Assembly: GCA_034112085.1 (NCBI GenBank)
Contig: JAWUWD010000045.1
Span: forward strand, 1-12,669
Length of the DNA stretch: 12,669 nucleotides
Source of the DNA: JAWUWD01 sp034112085
Lineage (GTDB): Bacteria > Bacteroidota > Bacteroidia > Cytophagales > Cyclobacteriaceae
Direction of reading: 5' to 3'
Shown here: positions 1 to 6,511 of the stretch, piece by piece
Layout: each line of letters opens with the position of its first letter
Numbering within the stretch: position 1 is the first letter of the stretch
Notes under the pieces: generated by a model
Database searches by the model: none
Seen by the model: the letters and a program-made list of their open reading frames with translations, nothing else
What the model was told of the DNA's origin: nothing
Translations under genes and position numbers: made by a program

Positions 1-86
1 TCAACATTCAATGGTTCTATACGCGTCAGACTAGGTGCACCCCTGTCTCGATCTACCTTTCCAGTCACCGATACTGCCTCTAAATA
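1..86 (-). pseudogene. In-frame continuation of the TonB-dependent receptor (start of plug region), cut off by two stop codons and by the window edge
   Basis: Downstream of the TAA at 93-95 the minus strand reads ACC and then a second TAA at 87-89. The same frame is then open to the window edge and encodes 'YLEAVSVTGKVDRDRG', then 'APSLTRIEPLNV'. The 'LEaVsVTGk' element is the usual junction between a carboxypeptidase-regulatory-like domain and a TonB plug. The 'TRIEPLNV' stretch resembles a subgroup of Bacteroidota receptors with 'TRI-P' shortly before the plug. Changing both TAA codons to AAA would restore one open frame with normal spacing. I infer a receptor gene inactivated by two nonsense codons, or two sequence errors. 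Only 28 codons are visible, so chance cannot be excluded. Confidence 0.5.
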
Positions 87-92
87 TTAGGT

Positions 93-386
93 TTAATACG
101 CCATTTTAATATCAAAAGTTTGAGTTGACTTACTATACCCAAATTTTCTTTCTAACCGTTTATAGGCTATATGTTGAAAGATAATTATACTATCAACTTC
201 CCTAATATTAAGGCGAAAGTAACCTGAATTACTGGTGACTGTTCCTGTAGTTCTACCTTTCACATAGACACTAACTCCTTCAATTGGCTTATTTGTTTCA
301 TTGCGCACATATCCAGATAGCTCTTGAGCCGTAATATTTGAGCAAAATAGTATTCCGATAAAGAATAATAGAAAGTAGCGTATCAC
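93..386 (-). CDS. N-terminal fragment of a TonB-dependent receptor: signal peptide plus carboxypeptidase-regulatory-like domain
   Basis: This 97-residue product starts with a clear signal peptide (hydrophobic segment at residues 4-15, cleavage likely after the Ala-Gln near residue 21). It continues as a CarboxypepD_reg-like beta domain from about residue 22 to 95, with the typical start 'LSGYVRNETNKPIEGVSV' and a following 'GTVTSNSGYF' turn. In Bacteroidota this domain normally sits at the N-terminus of much longer outer-membrane proteins, mostly TonB-dependent receptors. Here the frame stops after the domain, but receptor-like sequence resumes in the same frame two codons later (see the pseudogene entry), so this is probably the front of a broken receptor rather than a complete small protein. 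The start codon is GTG at 384-386, 5 nt after the rpe stop, so expression with rpe is likely. If translated, the piece would be exported to the periplasm. The family assignment is solid; whether the gene works is unclear. Confidence 0.75.
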   Translation of the reverse strand: MIRYFLLFFIGILFCSNITAQELSGYVRNETNKPIEGVSVYVKGRTTGTVTSNSGYFRLNIREVDSIIIFQHIAYKRLERKFGYSKSTQTFDIKMAY

Positions 387-391
387 TAAGA

Positions 392-1051
392 TTAAACGTT
401 CTTAAGCTGATGAATAGTATGCGATGGGTTATCAGATTTGAACACAAAACTACCTGCAACTAATACATCTGCTCCCGCTTCAACTAATAATGGGGCATTT
501 TCTATATTGACACCTCCATCTATTTCAATCATTGTTGACGCCTGATTATCGGCTATAATTTTTCGTAGTTGTCGCACCTTTTTATAAGTATTCTCAATAA
601 AAGACTGCCCTCCAAATCCTGGGTTGACTGACATAAGACATACCAAATCTATGTCTCCAATGGTATCGATGAGTAAATCCACATTGGTATGAGGATTGAT
701 CGCTACGCCAGTTTTACATCCCAAATCTCTGATTTGCTGTAGATTACGATGCAAGTGTGGGCATGCTTCGTAATGAACGGATATGATTTCGGCACCAGCA
801 TCACGAAATTGACTCACATAATTTTCGGGTTTTTCGATCATCAAATGCACATCCAATGGCTTGGTTGCATGCTTATTGATCGCTTTAGTCACTGGGATAC
901 CGAAAGAAATATTGGGAACAAAAACGCCATCCATAATATCAATATGAATCCACTCTGCTTCGCTACTATTGAGCATCTCTACATCTCGTTGTATATTAGC
1001 AAAGTCTGCTGCGAGTACTGAAGGTGCGATAATTGGCTGTTTTCTATCCAT
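392..1051 (-). CDS. rpe: Ribulose-phosphate 3-epimerase
   Basis: This cytoplasmic TIM-barrel enzyme interconverts D-ribulose 5-phosphate and D-xylulose 5-phosphate in the pentose phosphate pathway. The 219-residue product has every family signature: 'PSVLAADF' at the first strand, 'HIDIMDGVFVPN' with His36 and Asp38, 'DVHLMIEKP' with His69, the phosphate-loop region 'MSVNPGFGGQSF' (about 140-151) and 'EIDGGV' with Asp178. His36, Asp38, His69 and Asp178 match the metal ligands and the two catalytic aspartates known in this family. I chose the ATG at 1049-1051; an in-frame TTG seven codons upstream would add a non-conserved tail and lies nearer the promoter. The gene follows the protease by 56 nt but has its own promoter (1070-1100), and the receptor fragment begins 5 nt after its stop. 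Confidence 0.97.
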   Translation of the reverse strand: MDRKQPIIAPSVLAADFANIQRDVEMLNSSEAEWIHIDIMDGVFVPNISFGIPVTKAINKHATKPLDVHLMIEKPENYVSQFRDAGAEIISVHYEACPHLHRNLQQIRDLGCKTGVAINPHTNVDLLIDTIGDIDLVCLMSVNPGFGGQSFIENTYKKVRQLRKIIADNQASTMIEIDGGVNIENAPLLVEAGADVLVAGSFVFKSDNPSHTIHQLKNV

Positions 1052-1069
1052 ATTACTTGGTGGTTTTGG

Positions 1070-1100
1070 CAAATATAGAAGTTATCTATTGACTATAAAA
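1070..1100 (-). promoter_or_regulatory. Bacteroidota-type promoter for rpe
   Basis: In the short gap between the protease and rpe the minus strand carries TATATTTG (1070-1077), an exact match to the Bacteroidota -7 box TAnnTTTG. A TTTT (1097-1100) lies 19 nt upstream and stands in for the -33 TTTG (three of four bases). The -7 box ends 18 nt before the rpe ATG, which implies a very short leader. Spacing and orientation fit the published consensus; activity is inferred. Confidence 0.6.
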
Positions 1101-1107
1101 TGTGAAC

Positions 1108-2715
1108 TCATTGTTTCACAACACGGGAGGTTATTATTTCCTCATCAGAGAATATCTTCATGATATAAATACCCTTTGATAGACTGCCAACTGGTATCTC
1201 AACAGGATTATCAGCCCAAGTCAGTTCCTTGGTACACGTCAACACTTTTTTACCATCCATGGTAAAAACAATCACCCCAATCTTGTCAATCAAATCAGGA
1301 TTTGCTTTTATCCTCAATACATCATCAGTAATTGGATTGGTCGTGATCTGCATTGAACTCAGCGAAAGAATATTTTTTTGTTGTTCATAGTAATTCACAA
1401 AGCCCAAATAACTGGGTATTCCATTTCCATATTGATTATCAGGGCTGCTAGCACGGTCGGCTGATGCTCTTATAATATCAATCAATTCGATATTTGATAG
1501 TTCTGGATATTTCTGATGTATGCCTGCAATCAGACCAGCGACTTGCGGTGCAGCGAAAGAGGTGCCACTTCCAGAGGAAATAATACCAGATTCACCTATA
1601 ATTAAAGCTCTACTGCCCATTGCCATTAGATCAGGCTTCGTCCAATCTTCAACTACTGGGCCAATAGAACTCGTTCTGTCTCTCTGCTGATTTTCACCAA
1701 CTGATCCGATAGCCAATATGTTTTCGCCATCTGCCGGAGGAGTCACTTTCTGCCATGTCCGATTACCCGAATTTCCAGCACTTGACACAACCACTATACC
1801 GCGCTCAAAAGCCTTTTCTGCAGCAATGGTCACAATAGCTGTCTTACCATCCAGGTCATCATGTGCATAATCCATGCTAGCATCATCGAAGTATGAATAC
1901 CCCACGGAAGTAGTTATTATATCTACTCCTATACTATCTGCTCTCTCGGCTGCCATCAACCAGTTATATTCTTCTATCCGATATTCACCTGAAGCTTCTG
2001 TTACATAGAGTAAATAGTCGGCACCTGTAGCGATACCCACGTAATCACTCCCTGAAGCTGCAATGGTAGAAAATACCCTAGTGCCATGATCTGAGTAGTC
2101 ATAAATATCTTTTCCTGTGGTTACAAAGTTGTGCACATCCACAATTTGTCCCGACTCATATAAGTGAGAGAAATAGGCTATTTCATCGACATTGGTGAAG
2201 CCGCCATCAAGAACTGCCACGAGTTGGCTACCACCATCAAATCCATCCTGATTCATCATATCAGTATTCAACATACTTTGTTGAACGAGAACCTCACCAT
2301 ATACTTCAATATCACCTTCAGAATAGTCAGAACTAACTCTACCGCCAACTGATGGTTTAGTCCCAGGAGCTACATATTCGATTCGACTGACAAATGATAG
2401 GTCATTGATTTCAGATAAATCTACCTCATTGATAATGGCCAATGCACCATTTAGCCACTTTGTCGTACCAATAATCGTTGCATTGTTAGTACTCAACTGA
2501 TCGAGGTAATCTTTGGTTACAGGAAGATCTTCTTCGGATATACTTCGCCCAATTCTAAGAATCGCCCTAGAGGTCAAGAATTCTTGTGGGTGTGTCATTG
2601 AATAATTATTGTCAGCTTTGTCTTTAAAGAATACCATATACCGATTGGTGTTTTGAGCGACCCCATTCAAAGAGGTAATCAATATCATCAATATCGCTAT
2701 GAAATGTCTATTCAT
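1108..2715 (-). CDS. Secreted S8 (subtilisin-family) serine protease with T9SS C-terminal sorting domain
   Basis: This 535-residue protein has a signal peptide (residues 1-21, ending 'NGVAQ') and a propeptide-like region to about residue 135. The subtilase catalytic domain follows. Its triad is visible: Asp170 in 'AVLDGGF', His210 in 'DHGTRV' and Ser386 in 'GTSFAAPQVAG'; Asn315 in 'SSAGNSGN' is the expected oxyanion-hole residue. From about residue 450 comes a type A T9SS sorting domain ('ITTNPITDDVLRI', '...FTMDGKKV', ending 'GIYIMKIFSDEEI...RVVKQ'). The enzyme should therefore cross the outer membrane through the type IX system and act outside the cell or on its surface; its substrate is unknown. 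The ATG at 2713-2715 is preferred over an in-frame TTG and GTG just upstream. It overlaps the end of the lipoprotein gene by 8 nt, which indicates translational coupling. Confidence 0.93.
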   Translation of the reverse strand: MNRHFIAILMILITSLNGVAQNTNRYMVFFKDKADNNYSMTHPQEFLTSRAILRIGRSISEEDLPVTKDYLDQLSTNNATIIGTTKWLNGALAIINEVDLSEINDLSFVSRIEYVAPGTKPSVGGRVSSDYSEGDIEVYGEVLVQQSMLNTDMMNQDGFDGGSQLVAVLDGGFTNVDEIAYFSHLYESGQIVDVHNFVTTGKDIYDYSDHGTRVFSTIAASGSDYVGIATGADYLLYVTEASGEYRIEEYNWLMAAERADSIGVDIITTSVGYSYFDDASMDYAHDDLDGKTAIVTIAAEKAFERGIVVVSSAGNSGNRTWQKVTPPADGENILAIGSVGENQQRDRTSSIGPVVEDWTKPDLMAMGSRALIIGESGIISSGSGTSFAAPQVAGLIAGIHQKYPELSNIELIDIIRASADRASSPDNQYGNGIPSYLGFVNYYEQQKNILSLSSMQITTNPITDDVLRIKANPDLIDKIGVIVFTMDGKKVLTCTKELTWADNPVEIPVGSLSKGIYIMKIFSDEEIITSRVVKQ

Positions 2716-3400
2716 CACCAAAAGCTATTATTGCTTGCTTGTATTTAAGACCTGAGTCTATGATTTGTTGCCCTAAACAGTCGTTAGAAGAAGTACAGTA
2801 TTCTAGATTGAGTATTTCCTTATATATCAAACCTATGTGAGGAGCATATTTCTCAATTCGATAGTCTGTTTCAACAATTCTGTCCTGATTATTGCTCTGA
2901 ACGATTGTGATTGAATTGTCTATTGTTGATTGAGCATCTATGTCATAGGGGAAGGCAACACTATCGGTTCTATAATTTGCAACTGCCATGTTGTTGTATA
3001 AGTTACCATCCCATTCTTGATCTATCCTAAGAGGGAATTTTAATTTAAAAAATGGTGTATTTCCCTCCATGATTACTGCTTCTGTTTCAGTAGTTCGTGC
3101 GGACCACACTTCAAAATTTTCCCATTGTTCTTCAACCTCGTTCCATAATTCCCTTTGAAGCAAATATATATAACCTCCTGCATTGTTAGCAAAAGAATCT
3201 ACCACTGACTCCTTGAGTTGATAGCTAGAGCTAACGGGATTACCCAATTCATATAAGGTCTGATCTACTTGATAGATAACATAGTTACCTGTAATCAAAG
3301 GAAAATATTCCTCACCTAACGTTTCAAATGGTCCAATTTTATCAGCTGAACAGCTCAATAAAAGAATAGTCGAACATATGATTATTAACAGTCTCATCAT
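2708..3400 (-). CDS. Lipoprotein of unknown function encoded just before the S8 protease
   Basis: The 231-residue product begins with a lipoprotein signal peptide (two Met, Arg, a hydrophobic run, lipobox 'LLSC'), with Cys17 as the lipidated residue. The mature part is beta-rich by eye, with conserved-looking elements 'EYFPLITGNYVIYQVD' near its start and 'IGLIYKEILNLEYC', 'CLGQQIIDSGLKYKQ' near its end. It resembles an uncharacterised Bacteroidota lipoprotein family; I cannot assign a function. The residues after Cys17 (SADK) lack the acidic cluster typical of surface-export signals, so a periplasm-facing position seems likelier, though weakly supported. The ATG at 3398-3400 was chosen because longer in-frame starts (3446-3448, 3464-3466) would put a perfect hairpin inside the coding region and bury the signal peptide; 3395-3397 is equally possible. 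The 3' end overlaps the protease start by 8 nt, suggesting the two products act together. Confidence 0.85.
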   Translation of the reverse strand: MMRLLIIICSTILLLSCSADKIGPFETLGEEYFPLITGNYVIYQVDQTLYELGNPVSSSYQLKESVVDSFANNAGGYIYLLQRELWNEVEEQWENFEVWSARTTETEAVIMEGNTPFFKLKFPLRIDQEWDGNLYNNMAVANYRTDSVAFPYDIDAQSTIDNSITIVQSNNQDRIVETDYRIEKYAPHIGLIYKEILNLEYCTSSNDCLGQQIIDSGLKYKQAIIAFGDE

Positions 3401-3422
3401 TTCTTTTTCTATACAAACACAA

Positions 3423-3445
3423 AAAGAACGATCAAATCGTTCTTT
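3423..3445 (-). terminator. Perfect 10-bp hairpin with short U-run between the TerB-like gene and the lipoprotein gene
   Basis: On the minus strand AAAGAACGAT, loop TTG, ATCGTTCTTT form a perfect 10-bp stem whose 3' arm runs into TTTTT and then GTGTTTG. This looks like an intrinsic terminator for the TerB-like gene, which ends 25 nt upstream. Only 22 nt separate it from the lipoprotein start, so it could also be a 5'-leader hairpin of the lipoprotein/protease mRNA if a promoter lies upstream at 3452-3482. Confidence 0.65.
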
Positions 3446-3451
3446 CATATT

Positions 3452-3482
3452 CAAATATCTCATCAAAACTTTAATTAAGCAA
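3452..3482 (-). promoter_or_regulatory. Possible promoter for the lipoprotein-protease pair, overlapping the 3' end of the TerB-like gene
   Basis: The minus strand has GATATTTG (3452-3459), one base off the TAnnTTTG -7 box, and a TTG (3480-3482) 20 nt upstream of it, inside the last codons of the TerB-like gene. Spacing fits the Bacteroidota consensus. The predicted transcript would begin just before the hairpin at 3423-3445. The first base of the -7 box mismatches, so this is tentative. Confidence 0.3.
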
Positions 3483-3908
3483 CCATTGTATCCTTACTTT
3501 TGTATCTTTCATAGATTGCCCATTCATTATATTGTTTGCGACTGCATCTACGAGTTCGTCAGATTTCGCTTCTTTATATCCAAATTTCCTAGCAAACACT
3601 CCACAAAGCCTAATTTCTTCTCGGTCAGTAAGTTCATCAGCAACCATCATGTTTACTAAATCAAAAAGCTGCTCAAACTTGTGATCCTCATTTTTTGGCA
3701 CTTCAAACTGTATAGCAGAAGGATCATCATGTATAGATTTCAGTTCTGATGCTGATACACCATATTTTTTCGCAATACTATCAAGCAAAGTTTTTTCGGA
3801 TTCGTCAAAATGTCCATCAACCATGGCTACTTCTATCAGGTTTTTCATATGGCTTTTCACACCGACTTTACCTTCTTTAAACAATCCTAAAAACTTAGAT
3901 AATTTCAT
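3471..3908 (-). CDS. TerB-like (tellurite-resistance TerB family) domain protein
   Basis: This 145-residue cytoplasmic protein has no signal peptide or membrane segment and is predicted all-helical. Two similar blocks, 'VDGHFDESEKTLLDSIAKKYG' region (about 29-51) and 'VADELTDREEIRLCGVFARKFGY' region (about 89-111), each have the pattern hydrophobic-Asp-Gly/Glu-x-hydrophobic-x-x-x-Glu followed by a helix ending Phe/Tyr-Gly. That duplicated acidic pattern is typical of the TerB fold, in which such residues can bind metal. TerB proteins were named from tellurite-resistance operons, but stand-alone copies are widespread and mostly uncharacterised, and no other ter genes are nearby, so a role in tellurite resistance should not be assumed. 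The ATG at 3906-3908 is the only good start. The gene diverges from the TrpF-like gene across a 171-nt gap and is followed by the 3423-3445 hairpin. Confidence 0.8.
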   Translation of the reverse strand: MKLSKFLGLFKEGKVGVKSHMKNLIEVAMVDGHFDESEKTLLDSIAKKYGVSASELKSIHDDPSAIQFEVPKNEDHKFEQLFDLVNMMVADELTDREEIRLCGVFARKFGYKEAKSDELVDAVANNIMNGQSMKDTKVRIQWLLN

Positions 3909-4026
3909 AAAATTTAGATTTAAGCCAACACAATATTTCTATTATTAACCAATAAGTTAGACATAATATTTGTAAGAATCAATGTTAAATCAACCGTTTT
4001 TAATCCGTTAGTTTTAATAAAAATAC

Positions 4027-4034
4027 TAGCTTTG
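4027..4034 (+). promoter_or_regulatory. Candidate -7 box for the TrpF-like/choice-of-anchor-B pair
   Basis: TAGCTTTG is an exact match to the Bacteroidota -7 consensus TAnnTTTG, 45 nt before the ATG of the TrpF-like gene. No good TTTG or TTG is seen at the right distance upstream (only a TTA about 16 nt away), so the -33 element is weak or absent. I saw no clear promoter for the divergent TerB-like gene in this gap. Confidence 0.4.
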
Positions 4035-4079
4035 TCTCACCTACTTTTAATATGAACACAATATAATATTTAATCTCAA

Positions 4080-4676
4080 ATGTCACTAAAAACTAAAGTA
4101 ATAATCAATGAAATCACTAATCTAAGCGATGCAAGATACTGTGCGGGAATGGGAGTTGATTATATTGGATTTAGGATAGATCCCGGTCATAGCAAGTATG
4201 TAGACCTGGCTAATTTCACTGATATTACTAATTGGATTACCGGAATTAATTTCATTGGAGAATCGTCTATTGTAATAAATAAGGATAAAATAGACTACAA
4301 TGTAAGTCAACTGTTGATAGACGATATTTCGCTATTAAGTGAATATGAAGGAAAACCAACCATGTGGTCTATCGATATTGATCAAGTTATTGAGGTACAA
4401 CAATCTATAATAGAATACTCAAGTAAGATCTCTGAATTGATCCTTTCTGGAAATGAGGAAGAATTAACTACTGAGAATAAAAAGATAATTACAGAGCTGT
4501 CGAATGACTTTGATGTATATTTATCCTTTGGTATATCAAGTGAAACCGTATCTCACATGATACAAGAATTGCCCATCAAAGGAATAGCTTTAAAAGGAAG
4601 TGACGAAATAAGACCTGGGTTTAAGGACTATGATGAGCTCGCTGACATTTTAGAAGCGCTTGAAGAGGACTATTAA
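4080..4676 (+). CDS. Phosphoribosylanthranilate isomerase (TrpF)-like protein, probably catalytically dead
   Basis: The 198-residue product follows the TrpF (beta/alpha)8 pattern at both ends. The N-terminus 'VIINEITNLSDARYCAGMGVDYIGF' region (residues 7-31) aligns with the canonical first strand and helix, and 'KGSDEIRPGFKDYDEL' (172-187) with the C-terminal phosphate-binding 'SSGVE-PGVKD' element. True TrpF has Cys in the 'KICGIT' motif as general base; here that position is Asn10. The 'D-x-GGTG' stretch carrying the general acid is not recognisable either. I infer it cannot carry out the Amadori rearrangement of tryptophan synthesis by the known mechanism. No other trp genes are present; it is followed 13 nt later by a secreted T9SS protein. 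Automatic pipelines would probably call it trpF; I advise against that symbol. The ATG at 4080 gives the natural N-terminus. Confidence 0.72.
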   Translation: MSLKTKVIINEITNLSDARYCAGMGVDYIGFRIDPGHSKYVDLANFTDITNWITGINFIGESSIVINKDKIDYNVSQLLIDDISLLSEYEGKPTMWSIDIDQVIEVQQSIIEYSSKISELILSGNEEELTTENKKIITELSNDFDVYLSFGISSETVSHMIQELPIKGIALKGSDEIRPGFKDYDELADILEALEEDY

Positions 4677-4689
4677 TTTAGAAATTATT

Positions 4690-6435
4690 ATGAGAATCAA
4701 TCGAACCGTACTTTTATCAATTATATTATTGATAACAAACTTAGCTCTAGCGCAAACTCCCTGTGAAGATGGTATGGCAGGTAACTATCCTTGCCAAGGT
4801 ATAGATTTACTTTCTCATATAAGCGCTAAGGGTCTCAAGGCTCAAGAGCACCAGGGTATCTGGTTAAATGATATATGGGGATGGACAGATCCCGACACAA
4901 ACAAAGAATATGCAGTTATAGGTATGTCAAATGGGACTTCATTTGTTGATGTGACTGATCCAGTCAACCCAGTATTCTTGGGTATACTTAATGAACATAA
5001 CTTCTCAGGAAAATCTTCAGAAAGCAAACTCCTTCACGATGGCGCCAAATCTGTTTGGAGAGATATCAAAGTCTATCAAAATCATGCTTTCATTGTTAGT
5101 GAAGATACTAATCACGGCATGCAAGTATTTGACCTTACAGAACTCAGAGGAGTTACAACTCCTCAAACTTTCAATGAGACTGCTATTTACAAAGGGGTGG
5201 GGCGAGCTCATAATATTGTGATTAACGAAGAAACTGGCTTTGCATATATAGTTGGGGCTGCCACGCAAAATAAGACTTGCACAGAAGGTGGATTACACAT
5301 TGTTGATATTAGTACACCTGCTTCACCTGTATATCGTGCATGTTTTGACACTGATGGTTATACTCATGATTCACAGTGCGTGATATACAATGGACCAGAT
5401 ACAGACTATCAAGGATTGGAGATCTGCTTTAATCTAAATGAAAACTCAATAACTTTAGTGAATGTCAGTGATAAGGACAACATCACTATGATTTCCAAAA
5501 AAGGTTATACTAATTCTGAATATGCACATCAAGGATGGTTAACCGAAGATCAAAAATATTTTTTAACGAATGATGAACTTGATGAGAGAAATCTAAACAC
5601 CAACACAAAAACGCTTATTTGGGATGTTCAAGACCTTGATAACCCACTGCTAATTGGCACTTATGAACATGAAGGCAAATCCATCGACCATAATCTATAC
5701 ATAGTTGATAACTTAGTATATCAGTCAAATTACACCAGTGGGCTACGTGTGTTGAAGTTAAATGATGTTTCAAGCGGTACGCTAACTCCAATGGCTTTTT
5801 TTGACAGCTATCCAGCATCAGACGCCACCTCATTTGATGGTAACTGGAGCAACTACCCGTTTTTCAAAAGTGGTACTATTATTTTGAGTGACATATCCAA
5901 TGGACTTTTCGTCTTAAAATTGAGTGCCGCCACTGCGCCTGATGCCGAATTTACATTCTTAGTGGATGGAAATCAGGTTCAATTCACTAATGAAACATTA
6001 TCGAGCCAAGAATTATCTTACGAATGGGACTTTGGTGATGGTTCAACTACTAATAATGAAAAGAATCCGACTCACATATATACCAAAGGAGGAAGTTATG
6101 AGGTCAAATTGAAATCGACTAATGATATAGGTACTACTGAAATCACAAAAACTGTAACTTTCGTTTATACTGCGATCCATTCAGATTCAGAATTCAAAGA
6201 TCTAAAGATCTACCCTAACCCTAGTTCTGCACAATTAAGTATTGATCTTGGAAAACCTAGTTTCTCATCGACCGTGACGATCACGGATCTTAAAGGAAAA
6301 TCAGTTATTACACAATTAATTGGTGAAGGAAGCAATATCGTTACTATAGATGTGAATGATCTTCCACATGGGATGTATTATTTGACGATAGTTTCGGATA
6401 ACAGTCAAATTACTAAGAAGCTGGTAATCAATTAG
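4690..6435 (+). CDS. Secreted choice-of-anchor-B (LVIVD-repeat) protein with PKD domain and T9SS sorting domain
   Basis: The 581-residue protein has a signal peptide (1-22, ending 'NLALAQ'). A region of about 390 residues then shows the choice-of-anchor-B pattern: 'WGWTDPDTNKEYAVIGMSNG' (63-82) followed by repeated LVIVD-type strands, for example 'GTSFVDVTDPVNP' (82-94), 'GMQVFDLTEL' (143-152), 'GLHIVDISTPASP' (201-213) and 'GLRVLKL' (351-357), probably a beta-propeller. A PKD domain follows at about 416-493 (core 'YEWDFGDGS') and a type A T9SS sorting domain at about 501-581 ('LKIYPNPSS', 'GMYYLTIVSD', ending 'KKLVIN'). It should be secreted or anchored on the cell surface; ligand and function are unknown. 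I chose the ATG at 4690, because the longer frame from 4660 would put ten extra residues in front of the signal peptide. It lies 13 nt after the TrpF-like stop, so the pair is likely one transcript ending at 6469-6496. Confidence 0.92.
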   Translation: MRINRTVLLSIILLITNLALAQTPCEDGMAGNYPCQGIDLLSHISAKGLKAQEHQGIWLNDIWGWTDPDTNKEYAVIGMSNGTSFVDVTDPVNPVFLGILNEHNFSGKSSESKLLHDGAKSVWRDIKVYQNHAFIVSEDTNHGMQVFDLTELRGVTTPQTFNETAIYKGVGRAHNIVINEETGFAYIVGAATQNKTCTEGGLHIVDISTPASPVYRACFDTDGYTHDSQCVIYNGPDTDYQGLEICFNLNENSITLVNVSDKDNITMISKKGYTNSEYAHQGWLTEDQKYFLTNDELDERNLNTNTKTLIWDVQDLDNPLLIGTYEHEGKSIDHNLYIVDNLVYQSNYTSGLRVLKLNDVSSGTLTPMAFFDSYPASDATSFDGNWSNYPFFKSGTIILSDISNGLFVLKLSAATAPDAEFTFLVDGNQVQFTNETLSSQELSYEWDFGDGSTTNNEKNPTHIYTKGGSYEVKLKSTNDIGTTEITKTVTFVYTAIHSDSEFKDLKIYPNPSSAQLSIDLGKPSFSSTVTITDLKGKSVITQLIGEGSNIVTIDVNDLPHGMYYLTIVSDNSQITKKLVIN

Positions 6436-6468
6436 ACCAATCCATCAATGGACTATCTGGTAACAACT

Positions 6469-6496
6469 AAGTGGAGTATTACAATATTCCACTTTT
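6469..6496 (+). terminator. Intrinsic terminator after the choice-of-anchor-B gene
   Basis: AAGTGGAGTAT (6469-6479) pairs with ATATTCCACTT (6484-6494) in an 11-bp stem containing one G-U pair, with loop TACA, followed by TTTT that overlaps the stem end (6493-6496). It begins 33 nt after the stop codon. The run of T on the plus strand sets its direction. The next gene starts 15 nt later, so the transporter's promoter must lie within or very near this structure, or it depends on readthrough. Confidence 0.7.
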
Positions 6497-6511
6497 ACGA
6501 TATATTGGCCC

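Noticed and set aside
1052..1072. Seven-codon N-terminal extension of rpe from a TTG
   Set aside because: The added residues are not family-like, and the TTG lies inside the probable -7 box; the ATG at 1051 gives the standard N-terminus.
3401..3466. N-terminal extension of the lipoprotein by 22 codons
   Set aside because: It would run through a perfect hairpin and place a charged stretch before the lipoprotein signal peptide; the start at 3400 is better.
3909..4079. Search for a promoter of the TerB-like gene on the minus strand
   Set aside because: No box within one mismatch of TAnnTTTG at a sensible distance was found, so none is reported.
6441..6462. Small inverted repeat CCATCAATGG and nearby ACCA/TGGT
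   Set aside because: Short and imperfect; the stronger hairpin at 6469-6496 explains termination.
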